This document shows positions 1 through 8,701 of a stretch of DNA of 64,000 nucleotides, in pieces (position 1 is the first letter of the stretch; every line of letters begins with the position of its first letter). Source of the DNA: Balneola sp. (GTDB taxonomy: Bacteria; Bacteroidota; Rhodothermia; Balneolales; Balneolaceae); NCBI GenBank assembly GCA_028284195.1, contig JANQSE010000002.1:310001-374000 (forward strand). The letters run 5' to 3'. A program made the translations under genes and the position numbers. The notes beneath the pieces are model-generated. The model was not told the origin of the DNA. It saw only the letters and a list, made by a program, of their open reading frames with translations, and made no database searches.

Positions 1-1322
1 AGCGTGGACTGGAAGTTCCGGCATATGTAAAAACATCATTAGCTCCCGGTTCAAGAGTAGTAACAGAATACTTGAATGAAGCAGGACTTACAGGTTATAT
101 GGATCGGTTAGGGTTCAATCTTGTGGGTTATGGATGTACGACCTGTATCGGTAATTCGGGGCCGCTTCCTGAGCCGGTAGAAAATGCAATTAAGGAAGGT
201 GATCTGATAGCTGCAGGTGTTCTTTCAGGAAACCGGAATTTTGAAGGACGAATACATCCATGGGTAAAAGCTAATTTTCTGGCTTCACCTCCTCTCGTAG
301 TTGCGTATGCGCTGGCAGGAACTGTGGACATTGATTTAAAAACCGAACCACTTGGAAAAGATAAGGATGGAAATGATGTATATCTGAAAGACTTGTGGCC
401 TACTACTGAAGAGATTGCGGAACATTTAGACAATGCAATTCGTCCTGAGTTATTCGATGAACTTTATTCCGATATCTTTGAGTCACCGGCCTGGGAAGAT
501 ATTCCTGTTTCAGGTGGTGACTTGTTCAACTGGAATGAAGACTCAACATATATTCAGGAGCCACCATTCTTTATGAACATGAGTCAGGAGGCTGAGCCAA
601 TTGCAAGTATCGAAGGAGCTCGTGTATTAGTTAAGGTTGGGGATTCTATCACTACTGATCATATTTCTCCAGCAGGTAACATAAAGGAAGATGCTCCAGC
701 AGGTGAATACCTGAAAGAACATGGTGTTGAGAAGAGAGATTTTAACTCCTATGGTTCCCGTAGAGGAAATGACCGTGTGATGACACGAGGTACCTTTGCG
801 AATGTACGGTTCAAAAATCAACTGGCACCAGGTACCGAAGGTGGATTTACCAAATATCACCCAACCGGCGATATTACTACCATTTATGACGCCTCTTTGA
901 AATATAAAGAAAGCAACACCCCTTTGATCGCTATTGCAGGCAACCAGTATGGAACAGGCTCATCAAGAGATTGGGCTGCCAAGGGAACAAATCTGCTGGG
1001 AGTAAAAGCAGTTATTGCTGAATCTTACGAAAGAATCCATCGGTCAAATCTGGTGCAAATGGGAGTGCTTCCTCTTCAGTTTAAAGAAGGGGATACACCG
1101 GAATCTCTTGGGCTTGACGGCTCGGAAACATTCACGATTTATCTGGATGATAACATTAAGGCAAGGGAAGCAGTGAAAGTTACAGCAGTTAAAGAAACCG
1201 GGGAGGAAATCAACTTTATGGCAAACAGCAGAATTGATACTCCTGTTGAAGTAGATTATTATCGCAATGGAGGCATTCTGCATACGGTACTTCTTGATTA
1301 TTTAGAGAAGGGCAAGGGTTAG
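1..1322 (+). CDS. acnA: Aconitate hydratase, C-terminal part (cut by window edge)
   Basis: Aconitase interconverts citrate and isocitrate in the TCA cycle using a [4Fe-4S] cluster. The reading frame is open from the first bases of the window; codons from position 3 read into the family motif ending [13 protein letters not shown], so the 5' part of the gene lies outside and the ATG/TTG codons near 72 are internal. The [10 protein letters not shown] segment near 130-160 carries two of the cluster cysteines (CxxC). Downstream are the swivel-domain motifs [21 protein letters not shown] and [16 protein letters not shown], which are typical of the monomeric AcnA/IRP-type enzyme rather than AcnB. 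The gene ends convergently with the next gene, with only 31 bp between stops. Identification is very secure; the exact start cannot be seen. Confidence 0.96.
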   Translation, partial: RGLEVPAYVKTSLAPGSRVVTEYLNEAGLTGYMDRLGFNLVGYGCTTCIGNSGPLPEPVENAIKEGDLIAAGVLSGNRNFEGRIHPWVKANFLASPPLVVAYALAGTVDIDLKTEPLGKDKDGNDVYLKDLWPTTEEIAEHLDNAIRPELFDELYSDIFESPAWEDIPVSGGDLFNWNEDSTYIQEPPFFMNMSQEAEPIASIEGARVLVKVGDSITTDHISPAGNIKEDAPAGEYLKEHGVEKRDFNSYGSRRGNDRVMTRGTFANVRFKNQLAPGTEGGFTKYHPTGDITTIYDASLKYKESNTPLIAIAGNQYGTGSSRDWAAKGTNLLGVKAVIAESYERIHRSNLVQMGVLPLQFKEGDTPESLGLDGSETFTIYLDDNIKAREAVKVTAVKETGEEINFMANSRIDTPVEVDYYRNGGILHTVLLDYLEKGKG

Positions 1323-1353
1323 AGATTACCTTATCTGTTCTCAGAATTGGTTA

Positions 1354-2487
1354 TCAACCCAATCCATGCATAGTAAATTTTCTGGCTGCTATGCTGCTCA
1401 ATGGTGTATGAAGCAGCACATGAATTAATGCTTTTTTTGCAAAAGGTATTTTGTGCTTTCTACCCATTTTCATATTCCATTCTGCTCTTTTAGCAGCTTT
1501 TTTCACCACTTTTTTATGCTTGCTTTCATAAGCATGTAACAGCTCTTTTTCCCTGGAAGGGTTTTCAAGGCATACTTTTAATATCTCAGCCAGTTTCCAG
1601 GCACCAAGCCAGCCAAGGTTCATTCCCTGCCCGCCAATCGGGCTTACAACATGAGCTGCATCACCTACAAGGATTATTTTGTTTTTCACAAAATACTCAG
1701 CCATAAAGTGCTGAACTCCAAAACTACTAAGCATACTATGGTTGATGCTAGAGAGATCATAGCCAAGCCTTTTTAACACCAAGCCAGATAATTTTTCCTG
1801 TGTAACATGTTCAATAAACTGGTTGGTTTTTACCACCCAGCGTCTCATTCCATTTGGGAGTGGGAAACATTCTACCATTCCCTGTTTTGGCAAAAATACT
1901 ACGGCATCTTTTCCAAATGATGTGTTTTCTTCAAAATCTCCCATTATATAGGTATCGGGATATCGCTTTCCTCCAAAGAAAATTCCTGTTTCCTGCCGGA
2001 CAAAGCTATTCTTGCCATCGCAGCCAATCACAAAATTTGAAGTAATGCTTTCTTCGATTCCATTCTTGTTAAAACGGACCATAATATTTTTTTCGTTTTG
2101 GGTTACTGCTACAACTTCAGCCTCCCGGATAAGCCCATTTGGATTTAGTTTGGTGAATTGTTTTTCAAGAATGCGTTCGGTTTCGAATTGGGGGCAGGCC
2201 AGGACGAAGTTGAAGGGTGGTTTAAGCTGGCTGAAATCAACCTCACCCATTTTCTTTTTCCCATCATGAGCAATTCCCTTTTTTATTTGAACTCCCGCCT
2301 CCAAAAAATCATCAACAATTCCAAGTTGCTTAAACAGCCCAAGGGAAACCGGGTGAATTCCAAGTGAGCGGGAATCAGTAACCGGAGCAGCCCGTTTTTC
2401 TAATATAGTACATTCTATCCCTTTTTGTGAAAGGCAAATTCCAAGGAATAGCCCGACCGGTCCACCGCCTGCAATTATTATCTTCAT
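1354..2487 (-). CDS. FAD-dependent monooxygenase (PHBH/UbiH-like)
   Basis: This 377-residue protein is a class A flavoprotein monooxygenase. The N-terminal Rossmann motif GGGPVG (7-12) binds FAD ADP, the GCDGKNSFVR segment (155-164) is the conserved DG motif linked to NAD(P)H use, and GDAAHVVSPIGGQGMNLG (from 275) is the FAD ribityl motif. Length fits the PHBH/UbiH fold. The C-terminus is rich in basic residues. The substrate cannot be read from the sequence; aromatic or quinone-like compounds are usual for the family. It lies 3 bp downstream of yraN on the same strand, so it is probably the last gene of that transcript. An alternative assignment is geranylgeranyl reductase-like, but the motif set is closer to the hydroxylases. 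Confidence 0.85.
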   Translation of the reverse strand: MKIIIAGGGPVGLFLGICLSQKGIECTILEKRAAPVTDSRSLGIHPVSLGLFKQLGIVDDFLEAGVQIKKGIAHDGKKKMGEVDFSQLKPPFNFVLACPQFETERILEKQFTKLNPNGLIREAEVVAVTQNEKNIMVRFNKNGIEESITSNFVIGCDGKNSFVRQETGIFFGGKRYPDTYIMGDFEENTSFGKDAVVFLPKQGMVECFPLPNGMRRWVVKTNQFIEHVTQEKLSGLVLKRLGYDLSSINHSMLSSFGVQHFMAEYFVKNKIILVGDAAHVVSPIGGQGMNLGWLGAWKLAEILKVCLENPSREKELLHAYESKHKKVVKKAAKRAEWNMKMGRKHKIPFAKKALIHVLLHTPLSSIAARKFTMHGLG

Positions 2488-2490
2488 TTT

Positions 2491-2856
2491 TTACCGGAAT
2501 GCATCCTGTATATGTGTGAATTCAGGAGCTGTGTTTTTCTTTTGAATGATGCCAATCACATCGAACCGCATGGGTGAGCCCTCCATTTTGCGTTCATACA
2601 TCCAGGCTTCTGCTGCCTTAAATACATGCTCAACTTTTACTTCTGTAACGTATTCTTCGGGCCTGCCAAACTTATCGGAAGAGCGCATTTTTACTTCTAT
2701 AAAAACGATAGCAGTATCATCGTAAGCGATGATATCAACCTCAGATTTTTCAAAAAAATAATTCCGCTCCAGAATTCGCCATCCTTTGCTTTCCAGGTAA
2801 GCGCATGCTAACTCTTCCCCTTCATTACCAATTTGGCGGGTAGTACGTTTAGTCAT
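2491..2856 (-). CDS. yraN: YraN/UPF0102 family endonuclease-like protein
   Basis: This 121-residue protein matches the small UPF0102 family, which has a restriction-endonuclease-like PD-(D/E)xK fold and is thought to act on DNA, though its role is not established. The N-terminal GNEGEELA (10-17), D41 in the SEVDII segment and E54-V-K56 in FIEVK form the expected catalytic pattern. Length is normal for the family. Its start overlaps the end of the upstream GbsR-like regulator by 8 bp, so the two are likely translationally coupled. Family assignment is secure; the biochemical function remains inferred from fold. Confidence 0.9.
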   Translation of the reverse strand: MTKRTTRQIGNEGEELACAYLESKGWRILERNYFFEKSEVDIIAYDDTAIVFIEVKMRSSDKFGRPEEYVTEVKVEHVFKAAEAWMYERKMEGSPMRFDVIGIIQKKNTAPEFTHIQDAFR

Positions 2857-3418
2857 TAGGGTTCTTTCCTGTCAACGATTCTTTCACCTCAACTAATTTA
2901 ACAAGCTGCTTCAGGAAACCCAGATTCTTTTTGCTGATGTAGGGGAGCAGCGCATCGGTAAAGCGTTCAAACATCTCAAGAAATTCGTTGTAGTTTTCTA
3001 TACGTTCTTTAAAAGCGACGCTTTCTTCATCATTGAGGCCTCCAGATTCCAGAGTAGCAATACATTCTTTTAGCTCTGCCCGGATTGGGGCTATTTCTCT
3101 TTGCTGGCGTTCTTTTATAATGGTAGAAACCACTTTCCAAACATCGGTTTCAGCAGTATAAAAATCTTTTCGGGTACCGGGTTTTTGCTGTTTATGGATG
3201 AGTTCCCATTCTAGTAATCGATGAAGGTTCATATTTGCGTTGCCGCGGCTTATGTCCAGCTTGTCCATAATTGCATCGGTATCCAATGGCTGAGACTCTG
3301 CATACAAAAGCGCATGAATTTGAGACATTGTTTTGTTGATCCCCCAGGCTGATGCCATATCGCCCCAAAGTTTTACGAATTGATCTAATGCATCGCTATA
3401 AGCCTGTGTTCTTTCCAT
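2849..3418 (-). CDS. GbsR/MarR-type transcriptional regulator
   Basis: The protein has a winged-helix DNA-binding region: residues about 45-85 include the MDKLDISRGNANMNLHRL recognition-helix segment, typical of GbsR-like MarR relatives, followed by a helical C-terminal half (about 110-185) likely to dimerise. I place the start at the ATG at 3418; a TTG two codons upstream (3424) is possible but has no better ribosome-binding sequence. GbsR proteins elsewhere repress osmoprotectant uptake or synthesis genes, yet no such genes are nearby, so the target is unknown. It heads a short operon with yraN (8-bp overlap). Confidence 0.85.
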   Translation of the reverse strand: MERTQAYSDALDQFVKLWGDMASAWGINKTMSQIHALLYAESQPLDTDAIMDKLDISRGNANMNLHRLLEWELIHKQQKPGTRKDFYTAETDVWKVVSTIIKERQQREIAPIRAELKECIATLESGGLNDEESVAFKERIENYNEFLEMFERFTDALLPYISKKNLGFLKQLVKLVEVKESLTGKNPND

Positions 3419-3466
3419 CTCCAAAAGTAAACAGAAATAAGAAGAAAGGCAGGGAGGAGGTTTTAA

Positions 3467-4213
3467 TTAGGTTTTCAGTTTATTGAATAGGCGTTTTACC
3501 TGGCCGTCGCCAAAGCCATAAATCGGTTCACGATGATGGAATTTTTGAAAAACAGGCTCGAATTTTTCATCGCCCAATTCATTCATAATTTCCAGTAAAA
3601 CTTTATCGGGCCGTCCTAATTCTTCATTTTCAGGAAACCGGTCAGAATTTGCCTGGATGGTGTTTTTGAGGAAAGGAAATTTTGTAAGAAGAGGCTGGGC
3701 TTTTTCCATAATCAATTGATGTTTTCCTTGCTGATAAAGGGACCAAAGAGACGTAAAAATCGCAAGCTCGTCTTGAGATAGAGAAGTGCGCACCTCGTAT
3801 GCATTTACAAGACCTTCGGTTGAGAGGCCTCCGAACCCATACTCAAGATCGGTTTCCGGTCTTATAAGATAGATGTTTTCAATGGTTGTATGATTGGATA
3901 TCAAACTGCAAACAAACCATAGGTTGACCTGGCAAAACAAATCGTCCTCAAACCATAAGTTAACGGATGTATTTTCGGCAACCTGTAAGAGTTTGTTGAA
4001 CTCGGAAGCGATGTCTGCTGAATAATCGAGCTCGAGATCAGGATAGATGCTGCTTAGATAATGTTCACGAGTCGCAAAAAACTGATCTAAATCAGAACCG
4101 GTTACAGGGCCATCCAAAAGGCATTCACGAGCCACAATTAACTTTCCCTGAAGTGATTGAGGAAATTGCTCTTTTAGTGCATCGCCATTTAATACGTGGA
4201 TCTCTTTTCCCAT
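3467..4213 (-). CDS. DUF1835 domain-containing protein
   Basis: The 248-residue protein opens with the DUF1835 pattern: HVLNGDAL at 6-13, then a segment ending ARECLLDGPV. This family is found in Firmicutes and Bacteroidota and has no firmly known function. A leucine/arginine-rich C-terminal helical region follows and the sequence has no signal peptide or membrane segment, so it is probably cytoplasmic. It is 42 bp or more downstream of the GbsR-like gene in a run of same-strand genes. I recognise the domain but cannot assign an activity. Confidence 0.75.
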   Translation of the reverse strand: MGKEIHVLNGDALKEQFPQSLQGKLIVARECLLDGPVTGSDLDQFFATREHYLSSIYPDLELDYSADIASEFNKLLQVAENTSVNLWFEDDLFCQVNLWFVCSLISNHTTIENIYLIRPETDLEYGFGGLSTEGLVNAYEVRTSLSQDELAIFTSLWSLYQQGKHQLIMEKAQPLLTKFPFLKNTIQANSDRFPENEELGRPDKVLLEIMNELGDEKFEPVFQKFHHREPIYGFGDGQVKRLFNKLKT

Positions 4214-4228
4214 GATAGAGGAGCTTTG

Positions 4229-4588
4229 TTATAGTAAAAGCAGAGCAATAGCAAGAATGGCTGGAAGTGCCTGCACAAAGAATATTCTTTTGTTAGCTGT
4301 AACGGCTCCAAAAATGCCCGCAATTGCTACACAGCTAAGAAAGAAAAGAGCGATGTTTGCCTGCCAAACCGGGTCATTAATAAAAAAAGACCAGATCAAT
4401 CCGGCGGCCAAAAAGCCATTATACAAACCTTGGTTAGCAGCCAGTGTTTTGCTTTGTTCAAAGAAATCATCAGAAAAGCCTCGAAACACTTTTTTAGCTC
4501 TGGTTGTCCATGCAAACATTTCGAGCCAAAGGAAATAGAGGTGTAAAAGAGCAACAAAACCGATTAAAACCTGAGCTGCAATTTCCAT
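4229..4588 (-). CDS. DUF1304 family membrane protein
   Basis: This 119-residue integral membrane protein shows four predicted hydrophobic helices (about 4-26, 50-70, 75-95 and 98-118). The N-terminal motif HLYFLWLEMFAW and the central NQGLYNGFLAAGL are the hallmarks of DUF1304, a small family of unknown function found in many bacteria. It sits 15 bp upstream of the DUF1835 gene on the same strand and probably shares its transcript. No ligand-binding residues can be proposed. Confidence 0.85.
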   Translation of the reverse strand: MEIAAQVLIGFVALLHLYFLWLEMFAWTTRAKKVFRGFSDDFFEQSKTLAANQGLYNGFLAAGLIWSFFINDPVWQANIALFFLSCVAIAGIFGAVTANKRIFFVQALPAILAIALLLL

Positions 4589-4702
4589 AATAAAAGGGAT
4601 TTATTTAATGGAACGTACTTTGATTCGGGCTAAAATCAAAGTGATGAAATAATACCGAGGGTCCACGGATCATTTTTCTTCTTAAGGTTTCGGAGGTATA
4701 AA

Positions 4703-5896
4703 TTATTTGAGGCTTCCCAACCCTTTCCTGAACCTATCCATCGCTTCTTCAAGATCACTCATAGAAGCAGCATAGCTCATTCGAAGTCCATCGGGTTCTC
4801 CGAAAGCATCTCCCGGAACTACAGCTAGTCCGAATTCTTCCAGCAAATAAAGGGAAAGATCGGTGGAGGATTCAATCTTGTTTCCGGAAGTTGTCGTTGT
4901 GCTGAAATAAGAAGAAATATCAGGGAATACATAAAAAGCTCCGCCCGGGGTAAAACAACTTACCCCGTCAATATCATTAAGCGATTTTACCATAAAGTCG
5001 CGGCGCTTTTTAAATTGCTCTCTCATTGCAAGTACTTCACTAAGATCACCATTATAGGCTGCTTCAGCCGCTTTTTGGGAAATTGAGGAAGGAGCAGATG
5101 TTTCCTGGCTTTGGATTTTTGAAACTGCGCCAACAATCTCTGCAGAGGATGCCAGATATCCCAGCCGCCACCCGGTCATAGCGAACCCTTTAGAAAAACC
5201 ATTTGCTAAAAGTGTTCGATCCTTTAAATCAGGGGCTGCATTTAAAATACTAACATGATCGTCTTCAAAAACAATGTATTCATAAATCTCATCAGAAATA
5301 ATGTGTACCTGGGGATGGCTTCGAAGAACATCTGCAAGCCCTTCAAGCTCTTTTTTGGTGTAGCATGCTCCGGTGGGATTTGATGGTGAGCATAAAATAA
5401 GTGCTTTGGTTTTTGGTGTAATTGCATCCTCAAGTTGTTGAGGTGTAAGCTTAAAATCGTTTTTAAAGGAAGTTCTCACAACAACAGATTCACCCTCTGC
5501 CAGGCGCACCATTTCTGGATATGAAACCCAGTAAGGAGCCGGGATAATAACCTCATCTCCTTTATTTACGATAGCGAGTAATCCAAAACCAACCGACTGC
5601 TTTGCCCCGTTTGAGCAGATGATTTGTGATGGATCATAGTCCAGTTTGTTGTCTCTTTTTAGTTTTGCTGAAATAGCCTCGCGTAGTTCGGGTGTTCCGG
5701 CATTCATGGTATAGCCGTGAAACCCATCATTAATAGCATTAATTGCAGCTTCGCAAATGTGTTTCGGAGTTTTAAAGTCTGGTTCTCCGGCGCTTAAAGA
5801 TACAATTGATTTGCCCTGGCGTTTAAGCTCTTTGGCTTTTCCGGTAATTTTTAAGGTAGCGGATGGCTGAAGGTTTTGAGCCCGGTTTGAGATCAT
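4703..5896 (-). CDS. Class I pyridoxal-phosphate aminotransferase (aspartate-type)
   Basis: This 397-residue protein belongs to the aspartate aminotransferase Ib-type fold I enzymes, which transfer amino groups between aspartate or other amino acids and 2-oxoglutarate. The PLP-binding lysine is K236 in SKGFAMTGWRLGYL; D202 in DEIYE contacts the pyridine nitrogen, and SPSNPTG (170-176) and the N-terminal SLSAGEPDFKTP are conserved. Length is standard. There is a 114-bp gap to DUF1304 and 72 bp to coaD, so it may be transcribed separately. Substrate preference (aspartate versus prephenate or aromatic amino acids) cannot be settled from motifs alone. Confidence 0.93.
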   Translation of the reverse strand: MISNRAQNLQPSATLKITGKAKELKRQGKSIVSLSAGEPDFKTPKHICEAAINAINDGFHGYTMNAGTPELREAISAKLKRDNKLDYDPSQIICSNGAKQSVGFGLLAIVNKGDEVIIPAPYWVSYPEMVRLAEGESVVVRTSFKNDFKLTPQQLEDAITPKTKALILCSPSNPTGACYTKKELEGLADVLRSHPQVHIISDEIYEYIVFEDDHVSILNAAPDLKDRTLLANGFSKGFAMTGWRLGYLASSAEIVGAVSKIQSQETSAPSSISQKAAEAAYNGDLSEVLAMREQFKKRRDFMVKSLNDIDGVSCFTPGGAFYVFPDISSYFSTTTTSGNKIESSTDLSLYLLEEFGLAVVPGDAFGEPDGLRMSYAASMSDLEEAMDRFRKGLGSLK

Positions 5897-5968
5897 GCTG
5901 ATTATGAATGAAATGAGAATTAGGTTCGGGCAGAAAATCCCAAATAGTTGGGTAAAAGTGAAACGATT

Positions 5969-6463
5969 TTATTTATCGCTCAATTTTTTTTGAAGGGCTT
6001 CAGCTACATTTTTAGGAACAAAAGAAGTAAGGTCGCCTCTCCAGTATGCTACTTCTTTAACCAGCGATGCAGATATGAAAGTGAATTCTTCATCCGGCAT
6101 TAAAAAAACGGTGTCAACTTCGGGTGCCAGCCGTTTGTTGGTAAGCGCCATCCTGAACTCATACTCGAAATCAGATATTTGCCGTACCCCTCGAATAAGG
6201 GTGCTCGCTTTTACCTTTTTAGCATGATTTACTAACAGCCCTGTAAACTGATCAACCTCAATGTTTTCTGCCCAATCTTTTCCTTGCAGACATTCTTTAA
6301 TGAGAGCTACTCTTTCATCCCCCGAAAAAACAGCGTTTTTTCGATGGTTCACTGCTACCGTAACCAGCACCTTATCAAAAAGATTGGTGGCTCGTTCAAG
6401 TATATCGAGATGTCCGAATGTAATAGGATCAAAAGATCCGGGATATAGAGCAATGTGTTTCAT
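5969..6463 (-). CDS. coaD: Phosphopantetheine adenylyltransferase
   Basis: CoaD converts 4'-phosphopantetheine and ATP to dephospho-CoA in coenzyme A synthesis. The nucleotidyltransferase signature is complete: YPGSFDP at 7-13 and T15-F-G-H18 (the TxGH form of HxGH), with the RGVRQISDFEYE segment for phosphopantetheine binding and the ISAS loop late in the protein. The 164-residue length is typical. It lies 9 bp downstream of rsmD on the same strand, an arrangement common across bacteria, and the pair is very likely one operon. Confidence 0.97.
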   Translation of the reverse strand: MKHIALYPGSFDPITFGHLDILERATNLFDKVLVTVAVNHRKNAVFSGDERVALIKECLQGKDWAENIEVDQFTGLLVNHAKKVKASTLIRGVRQISDFEYEFRMALTNKRLAPEVDTVFLMPDEEFTFISASLVKEVAYWRGDLTSFVPKNVAEALQKKLSDK

Positions 6464-6472
6464 GAAAGAGAT

Positions 6473-7027
6473 TTACTTGGAATCTACCGGATGCTTTTCA
6501 AAAATACTAACAGTTGTTCTTCCATAAGCCTTACTGAAAAAGCAATGTGGATGGTTGTTGTAGTTGTGATATTTGTCGTGTTCCAGGATAAACCACCCAT
6601 CTTCATTGAGCCATTCTTTTTCTAAGATCTGATTTATCATTTCTTCCATCCATTCATAATCGTAAGGGGGATCACAGAAAATAAAGTCGTAGGTTCCGCT
6701 GAATCCATTCAGGAATTGTTGCACATCCAACACCTGGGCCCGAACTTGCTTTTCGATATCAAACTCTTTTGCTACTTTTTCGATGAGTCGAATGTTTTTT
6801 GGATCAATATCCACGAAAGTTACATGCTTTGCCCCTCTCGAAATGGCCTCAAAACCTAAATTTCCTGACCCCCCAAAAAGATCGAGTACTGTAGAATTCT
6901 CCAGGTATTTATATACTTCAATTTTGTTGAAGATACTTTCTTTAGTTCGGTCTGTGGTGGGGCGTACATCCAATCCTTTGGGAATTTGAATTCGCCGTCC
7001 TTTAAGTTTTCCGGTAATAATGCGCAT
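6473..7027 (-). CDS. rsmD: 16S rRNA (guanine(966)-N2)-methyltransferase
   Basis: RsmD methylates G966 of 16S rRNA in the small subunit using S-adenosylmethionine. The N-terminal MRIITGKLKGRRI and RPTTDRTKESIFN are family signatures; DLFGGSGNLG (49-58) is the SAM-binding loop and DPPY (119-122) is the catalytic motif of N2-guanine methyltransferases. Length (184 aa) is normal. The gene forms a pair with coaD downstream and is preceded by a 174-bp gap and then the DUF3822 gene on the same strand. Confidence 0.96.
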   Translation of the reverse strand: MRIITGKLKGRRIQIPKGLDVRPTTDRTKESIFNKIEVYKYLENSTVLDLFGGSGNLGFEAISRGAKHVTFVDIDPKNIRLIEKVAKEFDIEKQVRAQVLDVQQFLNGFSGTYDFIFCDPPYDYEWMEEMINQILEKEWLNEDGWFILEHDKYHNYNNHPHCFFSKAYGRTTVSIFEKHPVDSK

Positions 7028-7201
7028 TAGGAATAATAAGTTTAAACCATGTGTATTCTGAACTTTGCCAAAGGCATTCCTTTTGGAGATTTAGAACCCG
7101 TAGGATTTGGAAGTTAAATTAATACGAACTTGAATAAAGAACCAATCCACACAGGTGTTGCCTGAAGAACTATTTGGGAGAGCCAGGTTCAGCAACACAA
7201 G

Positions 7202-8062
7202 TTAAAAGCTTAAAGAAAGTAAAATCGCAGGAAAAGCTGCTGAAAGGTCAAAACCGTAGGTTTCTTCTTCTGCTTCAACACCAATTTGTTGCAGAGTATT
7301 TAAATGTGTGATTTTTGAAGAAGCATCCCAAAAACTTTGAAGTGCTTGTTCGGTTTCGTGGGTATGGTGCCCAAACAAATAAATGTTTTCGTGAAGCCCG
7401 TTCATCCACGATATGTGTGCGGCATGCTGCAACCAATGATACGGCGTGTCCGACACCTGATCAAAATGTATATAGGTAGCTGCCCGAAATTTTCCCAGTA
7501 AGAAAGAGGTGATCGTAATTACATTTTTATGGCAGCCAATCATCATAAAAGACCCACCGGGTTTATGATAGGTTGACCATTTTTGAGCAATTTCAAAATC
7601 ACTGGCAAATTCAGTAGTGGCAATCTGTTTAGTTAAATCGTTAAAGCCCTGCATAACTCCTTTACGCCGGAGGCATAAGAATTTAAAGCTGGTTTTACTT
7701 GACGGGTGCCAGGTAACTTCAACATCTTCACGGTTAATGCCCTTCATTAGAATGGAAAGATGATCTTCTCTCTCATCGGCATTATCGTAAACCACTTTTG
7801 GCAGAGCTGTCCAGCATTCTTCTCCTGGATGAGTTAACACACGAACTGATTGAATGTTATGTTCTTCAAACAGACGATCAAATGCTGTTTTAATAAGTGG
7901 AAAGTGTTCGTGTTGCTGTGTTGTTATTGCTGTATTAACATCAAAATTGAAATCGAAGGAACCAATACGAAAAAGGTGCTTGCTGTTTTGCGAATCGTTT
8001 ACCGCATAGTAAAGGTGGTCAGCAAAAAAACAAACACCCAGGTTAAACGTGGAACCACTCAT
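7202..8062 (-). CDS. DUF3822 family protein
   Basis: This 286-residue soluble protein matches DUF3822, a family largely restricted to Bacteroidota-type bacteria and recurrently placed next to rsmD and coaD. The sequence has alternating strands and helices reminiscent of an actin/ASKHA-like two-lobed fold: an N-terminal lobe to about 130 and a second lobe containing HKPGGSFMMIGCHKN and a C-terminal GFDLSAAFPAILLSL. I see no catalytic motif. Its ATG overlaps the stop of the upstream small membrane-anchored gene by one base (TAATG), indicating translational coupling and a possible functional link. The domain name is fairly secure; the function is unknown. Confidence 0.75.
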   Translation of the reverse strand: MSGSTFNLGVCFFADHLYYAVNDSQNSKHLFRIGSFDFNFDVNTAITTQQHEHFPLIKTAFDRLFEEHNIQSVRVLTHPGEECWTALPKVVYDNADEREDHLSILMKGINREDVEVTWHPSSKTSFKFLCLRRKGVMQGFNDLTKQIATTEFASDFEIAQKWSTYHKPGGSFMMIGCHKNVITITSFLLGKFRAATYIHFDQVSDTPYHWLQHAAHISWMNGLHENIYLFGHHTHETEQALQSFWDASSKITHLNTLQQIGVEAEEETYGFDLSAAFPAILLSLSF

Positions 8063-8532
8063 TAATTCCAGTTGGGGGCGTTTCTCATAGTGGTTCGTTC
8101 TAAACTTCCTATAGCGTCCTCAGTGGTGGGATCTTGCAGTAAATAAAGAGGTGGACGGATGGTATCATTTGTTGTATAAGTAAACCGCTGGCCATCTCTT
8201 TGAGAGAAAACAATCTGTAATACATCAAATCGCTCACCATTGTCTGTAAGTAAACTGTCTTGTATGGCAATCATCGCAGAGTCGGTTTGTATGAACTGAA
8301 CCACAGAGTCCAGGCCACCTTCAGCAGGAGGAAATTTCCCATTACGAATTTCATATTGAATAAGCACATCTTTAATGGTGCTCATGCGCGCGCGCACCCT
8401 TTCAGTCATTGCTTCTCTTTCCAATACTTCCTGGTAAGGTGTAATAATTGAATCATAAAGCAACCATGTTAAACCTAGAATTACAATGCCCAGAAAGATG
8501 CTTAAAACTTTATTGCGCGTATCAATATTCAT
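8062..8532 (-). CDS. Small membrane-anchored protein of unknown function
   Basis: The 156-residue product has one N-terminal transmembrane segment (about 9-27) with a short cytoplasmic lead, then an extracytoplasmic region. The helix right after the membrane (residues 35-65, ending MSTIKDVLIQYEIRNGKFP) followed by a small beta-rich domain resembles the layout of type IV pilin-like or secretion pseudopilin C-terminal domains, but no prepilin cleavage site is visible, so that is only a resemblance. It overlaps DUF3822 by one base and is the first gene of the unit. I do not recognise a named family. Confidence 0.7.
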   Translation of the reverse strand: MNIDTRNKVLSIFLGIVILGLTWLLYDSIITPYQEVLEREAMTERVRARMSTIKDVLIQYEIRNGKFPPAEGGLDSVVQFIQTDSAMIAIQDSLLTDNGERFDVLQIVFSQRDGQRFTYTTNDTIRPPLYLLQDPTTEDAIGSLERTTMRNAPNWN

Positions 8533-8701
8533 GTGAAGTAAAAATCAGTTAATTATAAAGTGTCCAAAACTTTGAGAGGCTAAAAATACATTCGCACCTG
8601 TATATATGCAACCATACTGGGATTGACAAAATTAGGCCGAAAATTATTTATGTGATACATGGTATTAGCTTAGTATTTTCTGTGAAATTAATTAAACGAT
8701 T

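Noticed and set aside
5937-5955. CCCAA/TTGGG hairpin after coaD
   Set aside because: Five-base stem with a weak T-run; too little to call a terminator.
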